From Hymenobacter edaphi (GTDB lineage Bacteria; Bacteroidota; Bacteroidia; Cytophagales; Hymenobacteraceae): DNA of 64,000 bases. The notes below the pieces were generated by a model. It was given only the letters and a program-made list of their open reading frames with translations. It did not search any database and was not told the origin of the DNA. A program made the position numbers and the translations under genes. Numbering within the stretch: the stretch's first letter is position 1; the number at the start of each line of letters is the position of its first letter. Positions 33,716-42,246 of the stretch are shown piece after piece. The DNA lies in NCBI RefSeq assembly GCF_003258365.1, contig NZ_QHKM01000001.1:124001-188000 (forward strand), given 5' to 3'.

Positions 33716-34921
33716 TTAAGCGTAAGCGAGGGGGCGGGGCGTCGTCAGGTCTATTGGCCCGGCGTGGGCCTGCTGCACCGTGCGGTAAATGGCCAGGGTG
33801 CGCTCCAGAATGATGGCCGGGTCGTGGCGGCGGCGAGCCACGGTTTGGGCTTCGGCAGCCAGGCGCTCGGCCAGGCCGGGCTCCTGCAGCAGGCGCAGCA
33901 CCTGGGCGGCCAGATGTTCCGGGTTGAGGTCGGAGAGCAGGCCGGTGTGCTCGTGCTCGATCAGCGAACTGACGCCGCCCACGTCGGAGGCCACCACCGG
34001 CAGGCCGGCCACCTGGGCCTCGCACACGCTGTTGGGGCTGTTGTCGATGTAGGAGGGGTGCAGCAGGCAGCACGACTGCCCGAACAGCTTCAGCAGCTCG
34101 GCCGTGCTCTGGTAACCCCGGCATTCCACGTCGGCGGGGTGCACGTGGCGCAGCCCGGCCTGCCGGATGTACTGGGTTACTTCCTCGGCATGACTGTCGC
34201 CTACCAGCACCAGGCGGGCGGGCCGCTGCCGGCGCACCAGGTCGAAGGCCTGCATGGCCTCGCGGAAGCCCTTCATGCGCTGGGTGCCGCCCATAAACAG
34301 AATCTGGGGCACGGCGGGTGGCAGGGCCGGGCGCTCGGCCCGGAAAAACTCCGGCCGCAGCATTTCCCAGTTGTGGTGAATGCGAGCCCCCGGGCTCAGG
34401 CGCGTGATGCAGGCCTTGTCCCAGTGCGTGCGGCAGGAAAAGTCGTGGATGTGGGGCAGGTGCTGCCGCTCGTAGTAGCTGGCCAGCGTCCAGAGGGCCC
34501 GGCGCATGGTCAGCCACTCCGGCAGTAGCTTCAGGCACTCCGATACCAGCCCCTGCACCGACAGCAGCACTGGCACCGGCAGCCCGGCCACGGCGGCCTG
34601 GTACTGCAGCTCGGAGCCGTGCACGTGGATCAGGTCGTAGCGGTGGGCGTGGCGGCGCAGGTAGGCGGCCGTGCGGGCAATGCGCTGGGTGTAGAGCGTG
34701 AGGATGTCGGCCCGGTTGCGGGGCGTGCGCAGGAAGATGAAGCGCAGGCCCTGGTGCTCAAACGCTTCCACCAGCGCGGTCTGCTGCTCATCCCAGTTCA
34801 GGATGGTCAGCTCGACGTCGGGCTGGGTGCCGAGGGCGCGGGCCAGGGAGGTGAGCCAGGGGGCGGGGTGCGTGGTGCTCCGGTGCGGATGGGGGAACGG
34901 GGCCAGCCAGAGGATGCGCAT
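33716..34921 (-). CDS. Family 4 glycosyltransferase
   Basis: 401-residue GT-B enzyme. ILWLAPFPHPHRSTTHPAPW at the N-terminus, DLIHVHGSELQYQAAVAGLP, LLSVQGLVSECLK, ITRLSPGARIHHNWEML; C-terminal QILFMGGTQRMKGFREAMQA, RLVLVGDSHAEEV and CCLLHPSYIDNSPNSVCEAQ-VAGLPVVASDVGG (nucleotide-sugar-binding block). It follows the Wzy-like gene by 36 bp and precedes the acyltransferase. The sugar donor is unknown. Confidence 0.87.
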   Translation of the reverse strand: MRILWLAPFPHPHRSTTHPAPWLTSLARALGTQPDVELTILNWDEQQTALVEAFEHQGLRFIFLRTPRNRADILTLYTQRIARTAAYLRRHAHRYDLIHVHGSELQYQAAVAGLPVPVLLSVQGLVSECLKLLPEWLTMRRALWTLASYYERQHLPHIHDFSCRTHWDKACITRLSPGARIHHNWEMLRPEFFRAERPALPPAVPQILFMGGTQRMKGFREAMQAFDLVRRQRPARLVLVGDSHAEEVTQYIRQAGLRHVHPADVECRGYQSTAELLKLFGQSCCLLHPSYIDNSPNSVCEAQVAGLPVVASDVGGVSSLIEHEHTGLLSDLNPEHLAAQVLRLLQEPGLAERLAAEAQTVARRRHDPAIILERTLAIYRTVQQAHAGPIDLTTPRPLAYA

Positions 34922-34957
34922 ACAATAGGGGAGAGAAGTGGAGCAGGCGGGGCAGCA

Positions 34958-36250
34958 TCAGTAAGTAAGCGCCGACGGGGCCGGCTCCGGGGAAGTCAGG
35001 GTATGCGCCAGGGGCCGCCGGGCCGGCGCGGCCACCGGAACCGGCGCCGAGGCCTGCACGCCGGCCAGCATCAGGCCCACCAGGGCGTAGTAGTAGGCCG
35101 GCCAGTCGTAGGAAATGGCGTACACCACCAGCGTGGCGCAGCAGGCCATCAGCGCGGCCGTGGCGGCCGGAATGGGGCCCGGCTGCAGCAGACGCTTCGC
35201 CACCACATAAATCGGCATCAGCAGCACCAGCAGCACGCCCACGATGCCGAAGTAGAACAGGCGGTCGAGGTAAAAGCTGTGGAAGTGGTGGCCGGTGAAG
35301 TTTTCCCAGATGGGCGCGTCGGTGTCGTCGCTGTAGAACTGCACCGGCAGCTCGAAGCCGTCGAGGCGCCAGCCCAGCACGGGCCGCTCGCGCAGCACGG
35401 GCTCGTAGGCTTCGTACTGCTTCATGCGCCAGCTGCCGGTGCCCTGCTTGTCGGGGTTCTGAATGTCCTCGATGCTGGCTTCCAGGCGCTTGATAACGTT
35501 GGGGTTGTCGAGGATGGCCGCCACGCCGCCCACGCCGCCCACCAGCACCGGCAGCAGGCCCAGCACCAGCAGGCGCTGCGGCGAAAACCGCACGCCCGGC
35601 ACCCGGCGCAGCAGCAGCAGGTTCAGGGGCAGGGCCACGGCCGTGCTCACCCACACCGTGCGGTGCTGCAAGAACACAATCATGGCCATGCAGCCGAAAA
35701 ACAGGCAGACGTGCAGCAGGTGGCCGCGCTGCAAAAACCAGTTCAGGTTCAGCAAACCCACCACCAGAAACAGGTAGGCCGAGGTGGTGACGAAACCCCG
35801 CTCGTTGTTCAGAAACGCGTTGAGCGAGAGGGAGTCGCTGTTGAAGAAGGCCAGGTTGATGCCCAGGCCCAGCAAGATCAGGAACACCAGCGGGCCGAAG
35901 GGCGGCTGGCCCACGCGCCGGTAGTAGGCGTAGGCCCCGAAGATGTGCAGCAGCACCGTGAGCTTGCTGAACACGTGCGGGTACACCATCCACGAGCCCC
36001 AGCCCTGGTACGACTCCAGCGCCAGCAGCCCCAGGGCCGTCAGCACCGCGAAAAACCAGCGGCGCATGCCCACCGACATGTAGCGCAGGTTCAGCAGGCT
36101 CAGGGCCAGCGAAAAGCCCACCAGCAGGTAGTAGTACTTGCCGAGCAGCGCGTCGTCCTCGCGCTCGAAGAAGAGCTGGTTGAAGCCCCGGTCGGTGATA
36201 AGGATGGCCACGAACACGCCGAGCACCAGGAAGCGGAGGTTGATTTTCAT
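34958..36250 (-). CDS. O-antigen ligase/polymerase family membrane protein (Wzy-like)
   Basis: 430 residues with about ten predicted membrane segments (for example RFLVLGVFVAILI, YLLVGFSLALSLL, LVFLILLGLGINLAFF, LFFGCMAMIVFL) and a large outer loop around residues 270-315 containing KQYEAYEPVLRERPVLGWRL and the HHFHSFYLDRLFYFG block. That pattern is typical of the Wzy_C domain. It probably polymerises repeat units in the periplasm. The ATG overlaps the flippase stop by 4 bp (36247-36250). The C-terminus ends in an Ala/Pro-rich cytoplasmic tail. Confidence 0.8.
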   Translation of the reverse strand: MKINLRFLVLGVFVAILITDRGFNQLFFEREDDALLGKYYYLLVGFSLALSLLNLRYMSVGMRRWFFAVLTALGLLALESYQGWGSWMVYPHVFSKLTVLLHIFGAYAYYRRVGQPPFGPLVFLILLGLGINLAFFNSDSLSLNAFLNNERGFVTTSAYLFLVVGLLNLNWFLQRGHLLHVCLFFGCMAMIVFLQHRTVWVSTAVALPLNLLLLRRVPGVRFSPQRLLVLGLLPVLVGGVGGVAAILDNPNVIKRLEASIEDIQNPDKQGTGSWRMKQYEAYEPVLRERPVLGWRLDGFELPVQFYSDDTDAPIWENFTGHHFHSFYLDRLFYFGIVGVLLVLLMPIYVVAKRLLQPGPIPAATAALMACCATLVVYAISYDWPAYYYALVGLMLAGVQASAPVPVAAPARRPLAHTLTSPEPAPSALTY

Positions 36251-37833
36251 GGCACCAGCACGCTAGCGGTGGAATCGGACGACACGCGAACCTCGGCCCT
36301 CAGCTCGTGGCGGCGCAGCCAGCTTTGCAGGCCGGCCGTGCCCGGTACTTCCAGGTGGCCCAGGTGCCGGGCCACTTCGGTGTGCAGCTCGCGCAGCGGC
36401 AGCAGCAGGGCCAGCCCGCCCAGGCTCACTGCCCCGGCCGCCAGCTCAGCCGCGAAGCGCAGCGCCAGCGGCCACTGCGCCTGCTGCCCCAGCCAGCCCA
36501 CCGCCCCGATGCTCAGGCCCACGCCCGCGCTCAGCACCAGGGCCGGTCCGTAGCAGGCCAGCACCCGCAGCGGGGCCACGTCGAGCACGCGGCGCATCAG
36601 CAGCACGTAGAAGACGGTGCGCAGCACCTCGCCCAGCAGCACGCCCACCGCCACGCCCAGCAGCCCGAAGCCGCGCAGCAGCCAGAACAGCCCCAGCAGG
36701 GCCCCGGCGTGGGCCAGCGTCAGCCAGAATTTGCGGCTGAGCGTGGCCGTAGCGTCGGCCACGGTGGCGGCAAACATGTTCATCATGCTCAGGGCAAACA
36801 CCCCGCACACCAGCCGAAAAACCGGCACCGCCTCCAGCCACTTCGCGCCCAGCATCACGCGCACCACCTCGGGCGCGGCGGCGGCGGCCCCCAGGCAAAT
36901 TGGCGGAATCACGCTGCCGATGAGCACCAGGCTGCGCAGGTAGGCCGCCCGCAGCCGGGGCCGGTCGTGCTGCACCTGGCTGAAGGAGGGCAGCGCCACC
37001 CGCGCCACGCTCGACGACAGCGTGTAGATGGGCAGGCCGATGAGCATCCAGGCGCGGGAGTACAGGCCCACGGCGGCGGCGCCCCACAGCCGGCTGATGC
37101 TGAGTTTGTCCAGCTCGCCGGTCATGTACTCGCAGAAGCTGATAACCGACGACCAGCCGCCGTAGTGCACCAGCGGCCGGTAAGTGGACCAGTCGAACAG
37201 CGGCCGGATGCTGTGCCGCGTGGCGGCGTAGGCCAGCACCAGCAGCACGGCGGCCTGGGCCAGCTGCGCCCCCACCAGGCTCCACACGCCGTAGCCGCGC
37301 CAGGCCAGCACGATGCCCACGCCCGCGTAGCCGATCAGGAAGGCCGTCACCTCCACCGTGGCCAGGGTGCGGAAGCGCATCTGCCGGCGCAGCAGGCTGA
37401 TGGCGGTGGAGTACAGCCCCACCAGCACCAGGCCGCCCGACAGGGCCCGCACCACCGGCACCACGGCCGGCTGCTCCAGCAGGTGCCCGCCCACCGGGGC
37501 CAGCAGCAGCAGCAGCCCGCCAAACACCACGCTCAGCCCCACCGAGGAGGTGAAGGCAGCGCGCACGTCGCGCGGGGTCAGCTCGGCTTTCTGAATGATG
37601 GCCTGCTCCATGCCCATCTGGGCGAAGTAGGAGCCGAAGCGCAGCAGAATGCCGGCCAGCGCCACCAGCCCAAAGGCCTCGGGCGAGAGCAGCCGCGCCA
37701 TCACGGCGGTATAGCCCACCTGCAGCACGGAGGTCGTCAGGGTGGCCGCGGTGGTCCACTTCACGCCGTGGACGGCGGCCCGGGTCAGGCTTTGGGGTTC
37801 TTCGGCAGGGGCTGTGGTAGGGGAGGGAGCCAT
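36247..37833 (-). CDS. Polysaccharide flippase, MOP superfamily (Wzx-like)
   Basis: 528 residues with 12-14 hydrophobic segments. GVKWTTAATLTTSVLQVGYT and ARLLSPEAFGLVALAGILLRF at the N-terminus are typical of the lipopolysaccharide-biosynthesis/RfbX-like branch, as are QAAVLLVLAYAATRHSI and GWSSVISFCEYMTGELDKL. It moves lipid-linked repeat units across the inner membrane. It sits between the Wzc-like kinase and the Wzy-like polymerase and overlaps the latter, as expected for a Wzx/Wzy pathway. Confidence 0.87.
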   Translation of the reverse strand: MAPSPTTAPAEEPQSLTRAAVHGVKWTTAATLTTSVLQVGYTAVMARLLSPEAFGLVALAGILLRFGSYFAQMGMEQAIIQKAELTPRDVRAAFTSSVGLSVVFGGLLLLLAPVGGHLLEQPAVVPVVRALSGGLVLVGLYSTAISLLRRQMRFRTLATVEVTAFLIGYAGVGIVLAWRGYGVWSLVGAQLAQAAVLLVLAYAATRHSIRPLFDWSTYRPLVHYGGWSSVISFCEYMTGELDKLSISRLWGAAAVGLYSRAWMLIGLPIYTLSSSVARVALPSFSQVQHDRPRLRAAYLRSLVLIGSVIPPICLGAAAAAPEVVRVMLGAKWLEAVPVFRLVCGVFALSMMNMFAATVADATATLSRKFWLTLAHAGALLGLFWLLRGFGLLGVAVGVLLGEVLRTVFYVLLMRRVLDVAPLRVLACYGPALVLSAGVGLSIGAVGWLGQQAQWPLALRFAAELAAGAVSLGGLALLLPLRELHTEVARHLGHLEVPGTAGLQSWLRRHELRAEVRVSSDSTASVLVP

Positions 37834-37909
37834 ACGCGCGGGGGACGAGGTGGAAAGAAGGCGCGGCGGTGGGCGGCAGGGGCGGAGCGGCTCCGAGCGG
37901 AGCCGGCGC

Positions 37910-40288
37910 CTAGCTGTAGCCGTAGGCGTAGGCGTTTTTCTTGTAGCGGTACTCGTAGGTCTTGCTGAAGTGCATGTCGTTGATAATCATGTACACGTGC
38001 TTGATCTTGCCCTCCGCGTACAGCTCGTTGATCTGCGCAATGAGCGAGCGGTCGGTGTAGTTCTGGCGCACCACGTAGATGTTCGCGTCGAGGTAGCGCA
38101 GCAGCACGAAGTACTCCGACACGTAGCCCACCGGCGGGGTGTCGAGCAGCACGTAGTCGTACTCGGCGCGCAGCTGCTCCAGCAGGCCGGCCATGCGCGG
38201 GCTTTCCAGCAGCTCCGTCGGGTTGGGCGGAATGGCCCCGCAGATCAGCACGTCGAGGTTGGGAATGCCCGAGGCGCGCAGGCAGCGGCCCAGCGGCTCC
38301 AGGTTGGCCAGGTAAGCGGCCAGGCCCGGCGCGTCGCGGTCCAGGTCGAAGTAGCTGGCCACGGTGGGGCGGCGCAGGTCGGTTTCCACCAGGGCCACGC
38401 GGCGGCCCGAGTGGGCCAGCTCAGCGGCCAAGTTCACCGCGCAGAAGCTCTTGCCCTCGCCCGGCACCGAGGACGTGACGCCCAATACTTTCTTATCCAG
38501 CCCCGCCGAGAGGTACTGCAGGTTCACGCGGATGGAGCGGAACGACTCGGCAATCGGGCCCTTGGGGTTGCGCAGCATGTCGGTGCGCTCCTGCTTGTTG
38601 CCGTGGGCCACCACGCCCAGCATCGGAATGTCCGTCACGCGCACCAGGTCTTCCTTGCTCTGAATGCGGCGGTTGGCCTTGTCCAGCAGCAGGGCCAGGC
38701 CCAGCGGCCCCAGCAGCCCCACCAGCAGGGCCACCAGGCCCACAAACATCGGCCGCGGGGCCGAGGCACCCGCGCTGCTCATGGCCGCCGCGTCGATGAC
38801 TTTCTTGTCCGTCGAGTTGGTGGCCAGCGTGATGGCGGCTTCGGCCCGCTTCTCCACCAGGAAGTTGTAGTTCTTGTCGTTGAAGTCCGACTTGCCCTTG
38901 AGCACGGCCAGCTCCCGCTCGTTTTCGGGCATGCGGCTCATGTCGGCCCGCACCCGGCCCAGCTGCCCGCCCATGTCGGCCAGCTGAATGTCCATGTTGT
39001 GAATCATGCTGGCCAGGTTCTGCTCCAACGACGACTTGGTGGTGCGGATGCGCTCATCGAGCACCGTCACCAGCGGGTTGTTCACGCTGGCATTCACCAC
39101 CAGGCCGGCTTTCTGGTTGGAGAGGTCGGCCAGCTGCAGGATCAGGCTGCTGAGCACCCCGTCGGGCACGCCCGCGGCGGCGGCGGCCGTCACGGTACGG
39201 TCGGCGCGCAGCTGCCCGAGCAGGTTCTGGTAGTAGCTGCGCTGCGAGGTGAGGCGGCTGCGCTCCAGCTCCAGCCCGGCGGCCTGCTGAATGCCCGCCG
39301 TCGACTGCGCATTCACGTCGACCACGCCGCGGGTGGCCCGGAACGTGCTCAGCGCCGCCGCCGACTGCTGCCGGGCCTGGCTGAGCTTGCGGATTTCGGA
39401 GTCGAGGAAGGCCACGGTTTTCTGGCCCGTCAGGTTTTTCTCGCGCAGGTCCTCGGCGATGAACACGCTCATCAGGGTGTCCAGAAACTGCTTTTCCTTG
39501 GCCGGCACCGTGCCCTTGGTGGTCAGCTCGATGATGCGCGACTCGTGGTCGACGGAGCGCACCTGCAGGCGGCCCTGGTAGTCGCCGGCCACGCTGCCCA
39601 GGTCGTTGAGGGTGAAGTAGTACCGCTCGTGCGGGTCGGGCGTCACGCCGGGCTCGGGCTCGATGGTGAGGCTGAGCAGCGGGTGCTGCAGCGGCTCGCC
39701 GGCCGCCACGGTCTGGTCCACGTTCACATCGAGCACCTGGCGCACCAGCTCGCCGGTGGGCAGGCTGGTGAGCTGGCCCTGCTTGGCCCGGGCCGTGAGG
39801 CGGTACTTGCCGCCGGGCAGGGGCTGCACCTGCACGCGCAGGCCGCTGAGCTGGGCCGCCGCCGGATCGGGCACCACCCGGAAGGGCACCGAGCCCGGCG
39901 CCCGCTCCCGCACCTGCAGCAGGCGCACCTTGTTCAGCCAGTTGTTGGGGGCGGCGAAGTAGCTCACCTGGAAGCCGGGCAGGCGCTGCACCACCTGGCG
40001 CACCATGCCGGCCGAGCTGATAAGCCCGATTTCGTCTTCCATCTTGATGCCCCGGTCCTTGACTTCCAGCAGGTTCAGCAGCTCCTGGGCCCGCTTCGAG
40101 CCCGAGCTCTGGTTGCCCAGCAGCATGGTGGCCCGGAAGTCGTACACCGGCGCCTTGGTCTGCAGGTACAGCCAGGCACAGGCGCCGGCCAGCAGCAGCC
40201 CGGCCAGAAACAGGGGCCAGCGGGCCCGCAGCTTGAAAAACAGCAGGTGAAGATCAAGCTCGTCGGAGGCAGCGGTGCGTGGTTCCAT
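37910..40288 (-). CDS. Polysaccharide co-polymerase with tyrosine autokinase domain (Wzc-like)
   Basis: 792 residues. Wzz-type N-terminus with a first membrane segment near 26-43, a long periplasmic coiled-coil region (about 60-500) and a second membrane segment near 514-536. The BY-kinase domain has Walker A VTSSVPGEGKSFCAVNLAAE (about 600-615), Walker A' ALVETDLRRP and Walker B YVLLDTPPVGY (about 709). The C-terminal tail is tyrosine-rich (YEYRYKKNAYAYGYS), as in autophosphorylating Wzc proteins. It controls chain length and export with the Wza-like protein 55 bp upstream. Confidence 0.93.
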   Translation of the reverse strand: MEPRTAASDELDLHLLFFKLRARWPLFLAGLLLAGACAWLYLQTKAPVYDFRATMLLGNQSSGSKRAQELLNLLEVKDRGIKMEDEIGLISSAGMVRQVVQRLPGFQVSYFAAPNNWLNKVRLLQVRERAPGSVPFRVVPDPAAAQLSGLRVQVQPLPGGKYRLTARAKQGQLTSLPTGELVRQVLDVNVDQTVAAGEPLQHPLLSLTIEPEPGVTPDPHERYYFTLNDLGSVAGDYQGRLQVRSVDHESRIIELTTKGTVPAKEKQFLDTLMSVFIAEDLREKNLTGQKTVAFLDSEIRKLSQARQQSAAALSTFRATRGVVDVNAQSTAGIQQAAGLELERSRLTSQRSYYQNLLGQLRADRTVTAAAAAGVPDGVLSSLILQLADLSNQKAGLVVNASVNNPLVTVLDERIRTTKSSLEQNLASMIHNMDIQLADMGGQLGRVRADMSRMPENERELAVLKGKSDFNDKNYNFLVEKRAEAAITLATNSTDKKVIDAAAMSSAGASAPRPMFVGLVALLVGLLGPLGLALLLDKANRRIQSKEDLVRVTDIPMLGVVAHGNKQERTDMLRNPKGPIAESFRSIRVNLQYLSAGLDKKVLGVTSSVPGEGKSFCAVNLAAELAHSGRRVALVETDLRRPTVASYFDLDRDAPGLAAYLANLEPLGRCLRASGIPNLDVLICGAIPPNPTELLESPRMAGLLEQLRAEYDYVLLDTPPVGYVSEYFVLLRYLDANIYVVRQNYTDRSLIAQINELYAEGKIKHVYMIINDMHFSKTYEYRYKKNAYAYGYS

Positions 40289-40343
40289 AGCCGGGGCAGA
40301 TTTACGGGGGCGGCCGGGCGGCGCGGAGCGCGTCCGGCCGCCG

Positions 40344-41138
40344 CTAATTGGTTATCTTGATGTAGTTCAGAATCAGCACCAGCGCCGAGATGCCCGAGAA
40401 CAGCAGGGCCAGGTTGCCCGCGTTGGCGCGGCGGGTACGGGCCACCAGCGGCTCCACGTAGATGGCATCGTTGGGCAGCAGGTAGAAGTTGGGCGAGGCA
40501 AGCAGGGCCGGGTCAGTCAGATCCAGCAGCACCACCTCGTTGCCCTGGGGCGTGGGCCGGATCAGCTTCACATTCTGGCGGTTGCCGTACTCGGTCAGGT
40601 CGCCGGCCAGGCCCAGGGCCTCCAGCACGGTGGCCTGCCCGTTGTACACGAAGTAGCGGCCGGGCGTGCGCACCTCCCCGAGCACCGTTATCTTAAAGGA
40701 GAGCAGCTTCACCAGCACGTTGGCGTCGCGCACGTAGCGGCTCACCTGCTGCTGCACCAGCGCCTGCGCCTCGTCGACGGTGAGGCCCTGCACCTTGATC
40801 TTGCCCACCGTGGGCAGGTTGATGGTGCCGTTGGCGTCCACGTTGTAGCCGGCGAGAAACATGTTGCCCGGGTCGCCGGCCATCACGCTGCGCGTGTCCG
40901 TCACGTTGAACATCTCGTTCAGGGCCGGCTGCACGCTCTGCACGCGCACCGACAGCACGTCGTTGGGCTGCAGGCGGTAGGGCTGGGGGGCATTGGCCAC
41001 GGCCACGGGGGCGCGGGTGGAGTAAGTCGGGCTTTGCAGGTAGGGCAGCTTGCGCTGCGAAATGCAGCCTCCGAGCCATAACAGCAAGAGGCACAGCACC
41101 GCCAGGGGCAGGCGGTTGATCCGGGAAGGGTAAGCCAT
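40344..41138 (-). CDS. Polysaccharide export lipoprotein (Wza-like)
   Basis: 264 residues. Lipoprotein signal with lipobox LGGC near residue 25, then the export-protein domain (PYRLQPNDVLSVRVQSVQPA) and an SLBB domain (KITVLGEVRTPGRYFVYNG). The C-terminal hydrophobic helix LALLFSGISALVLILNYIKI is typical of shorter Bacteroidota Wza proteins. It forms the outer-membrane export channel and is first in the minus-strand run wza-wzc-wzx-wzy. The start at 41138 is preceded by TCCACCACCACC on the minus strand. Confidence 0.9.
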   Translation of the reverse strand: MAYPSRINRLPLAVLCLLLLWLGGCISQRKLPYLQSPTYSTRAPVAVANAPQPYRLQPNDVLSVRVQSVQPALNEMFNVTDTRSVMAGDPGNMFLAGYNVDANGTINLPTVGKIKVQGLTVDEAQALVQQQVSRYVRDANVLVKLLSFKITVLGEVRTPGRYFVYNGQATVLEALGLAGDLTEYGNRQNVKLIRPTPQGNEVVLLDLTDPALLASPNFYLLPNDAIYVEPLVARTRRANAGNLALLFSGISALVLILNYIKITN

Positions 41139-41444
41139 GGTGGTGGTGGAGTTGGCTTAACTACTGACAGGTTTCCGGTAAGCGGGCCGCCCGTGGCGGG
41201 GAAGCCGGCTTGGAGAAGCCTGTCAGCGCAAGAAGGGTTGGTGAATCATGATGATGTAATTTTTCCTTAAACATATAGGACTTAAATCTAAGAGTCAAGT
41301 TATTTTTTACTTATTCCATTAATTATTTGTAATAGTTTTTGTTCAAAATACCCTTGCAGGTAGTATTAAAGGGGCATTAATGTGGACCGATACGTCCGGA
41401 AGCGCAGGCAACCGCCTACCTTCGGCCGCGTATTCTTTGCGCGT
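41139..41444. promoter_or_regulatory. Divergent regulatory gap between the export operon and the two-component system
   Basis: 306 bp, AT-rich at 41250-41380 against GC-rich flanks. It should hold the promoters of both the wza-like operon (-) and the response-regulator gene (+). The best + candidate is given separately; no equally good minus-strand motif was found. No gene is seen. Confidence 0.6.
41326..41356 (+). promoter_or_regulatory. Promoter candidate for the response regulator
   Basis: TTTG (41326-41329), a 19-base spacer, then TACCCTTG (41349-41356), a 7-of-8 match to TAnnTTTG with correct Bacteroidota spacing. It lies about 90 bp before the ATG at 41445. Confidence 0.5.
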
Positions 41445-42122
41445 ATGAAGATTCTCCTGGTTGAAGACGAGCCCAAAGTGGCGGCCTTTCTGCAAAAAGG
41501 CCTGAGCGAACAAACCCACGCCGTCGACGTGGCGGCCGATGGGGTGCTGGGCCTGCGCCAAGCCCTTTCCACCTCCTACGACCTGATCATTCTCGACCAG
41601 CTGCTGCCGGGCCTGAGCGGGCTAGAAGTGTGCCGGCAGGTGCGCGCCCACAATCCGGCCGTGCCCATCCTGATGCTCACGGCCCTGGGCGAGACGGACG
41701 ACAAAATCCGCGGCCTCGACGCCGGCGCCGACGACTACCTCGTCAAGCCGTTTGCTTTTCAGGAGCTGCTGGCCCGCATCCGGGCGCTGGCCCGGCGGCG
41801 GCAGGACCAACCCGCCCAGCCCCAGCTGCGCCTCGCCGACCTCACCCTCGACCCCGTCAGCAAGGTGGTGACGCGCGCGGGCCAGCCGGTGCAGCTTACC
41901 GCCCGCGAGTTTGCCCTGCTGCACTACCTGCTGCGCAACCAGGGCCGCGTCGTGTCGCGCGTCGACATCCTGGAGCACGTGTGGGAAACCTCGTTCGATA
42001 CCGGCTCCAACGTTATCGACGTGTACATCAACTTCCTGCGCAAAAAAATCGACAAAGACTTCACCCCCAAGCTCATTCATACCCTGGTGGGCATGGGCTA
42101 CGTGGCCAAGGTCAATGAATAA
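41445..42122 (+). CDS. OmpR-family response regulator
   Basis: 225-residue transcription regulator. The receiver domain has acidic residues ED at 8-9, phospho-acceptor Asp51 in LIILDQLLPG and a conserved lysine in DDYLVKPF. The winged-helix DNA-binding domain has LTAREFALLHYLLRNQGRVV, DILEHVWE and NVIDVYINFLRKKID, ending HTLVGMGYV. It resembles the CusR/CopR branch. It precedes the sensor kinase across repeat copy e and diverges from the export operon, which it may control. Confidence 0.92.
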   Translation: MKILLVEDEPKVAAFLQKGLSEQTHAVDVAADGVLGLRQALSTSYDLIILDQLLPGLSGLEVCRQVRAHNPAVPILMLTALGETDDKIRGLDAGADDYLVKPFAFQELLARIRALARRRQDQPAQPQLRLADLTLDPVSKVVTRAGQPVQLTAREFALLHYLLRNQGRVVSRVDILEHVWETSFDTGSNVIDVYINFLRKKIDKDFTPKLIHTLVGMGYVAKVNE

Positions 42123-42241
42123 GGTGAAATGGTGAACTGGTGAGTGCCGTTCTGCTTGCGTAAGCCGCGTGGTCTGCGCCAGCTGCGCAGGACTGACCTC
42201 TCCAACATCAAACTCACCACCTCACCACCTCACCATCTCAC
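42123..42241 (+). repeat. Intercistronic inverted-repeat element, copy e
   Basis: It begins right after the TAA of the response regulator and ends 5 bp before the kinase ATG. Left arm GGTGAAATGGTGAACTGGTGAG; right arm CTCACCACCTCACCACCTCACC. The 15-mer AACATCAAACTCACC is at 42204-42218, and the loop text resembles copies b and c (TTCTGCTTGCG, GGTCTGCGCC). Confidence 0.8.
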
Positions 42242-42246
42242 TGCTC

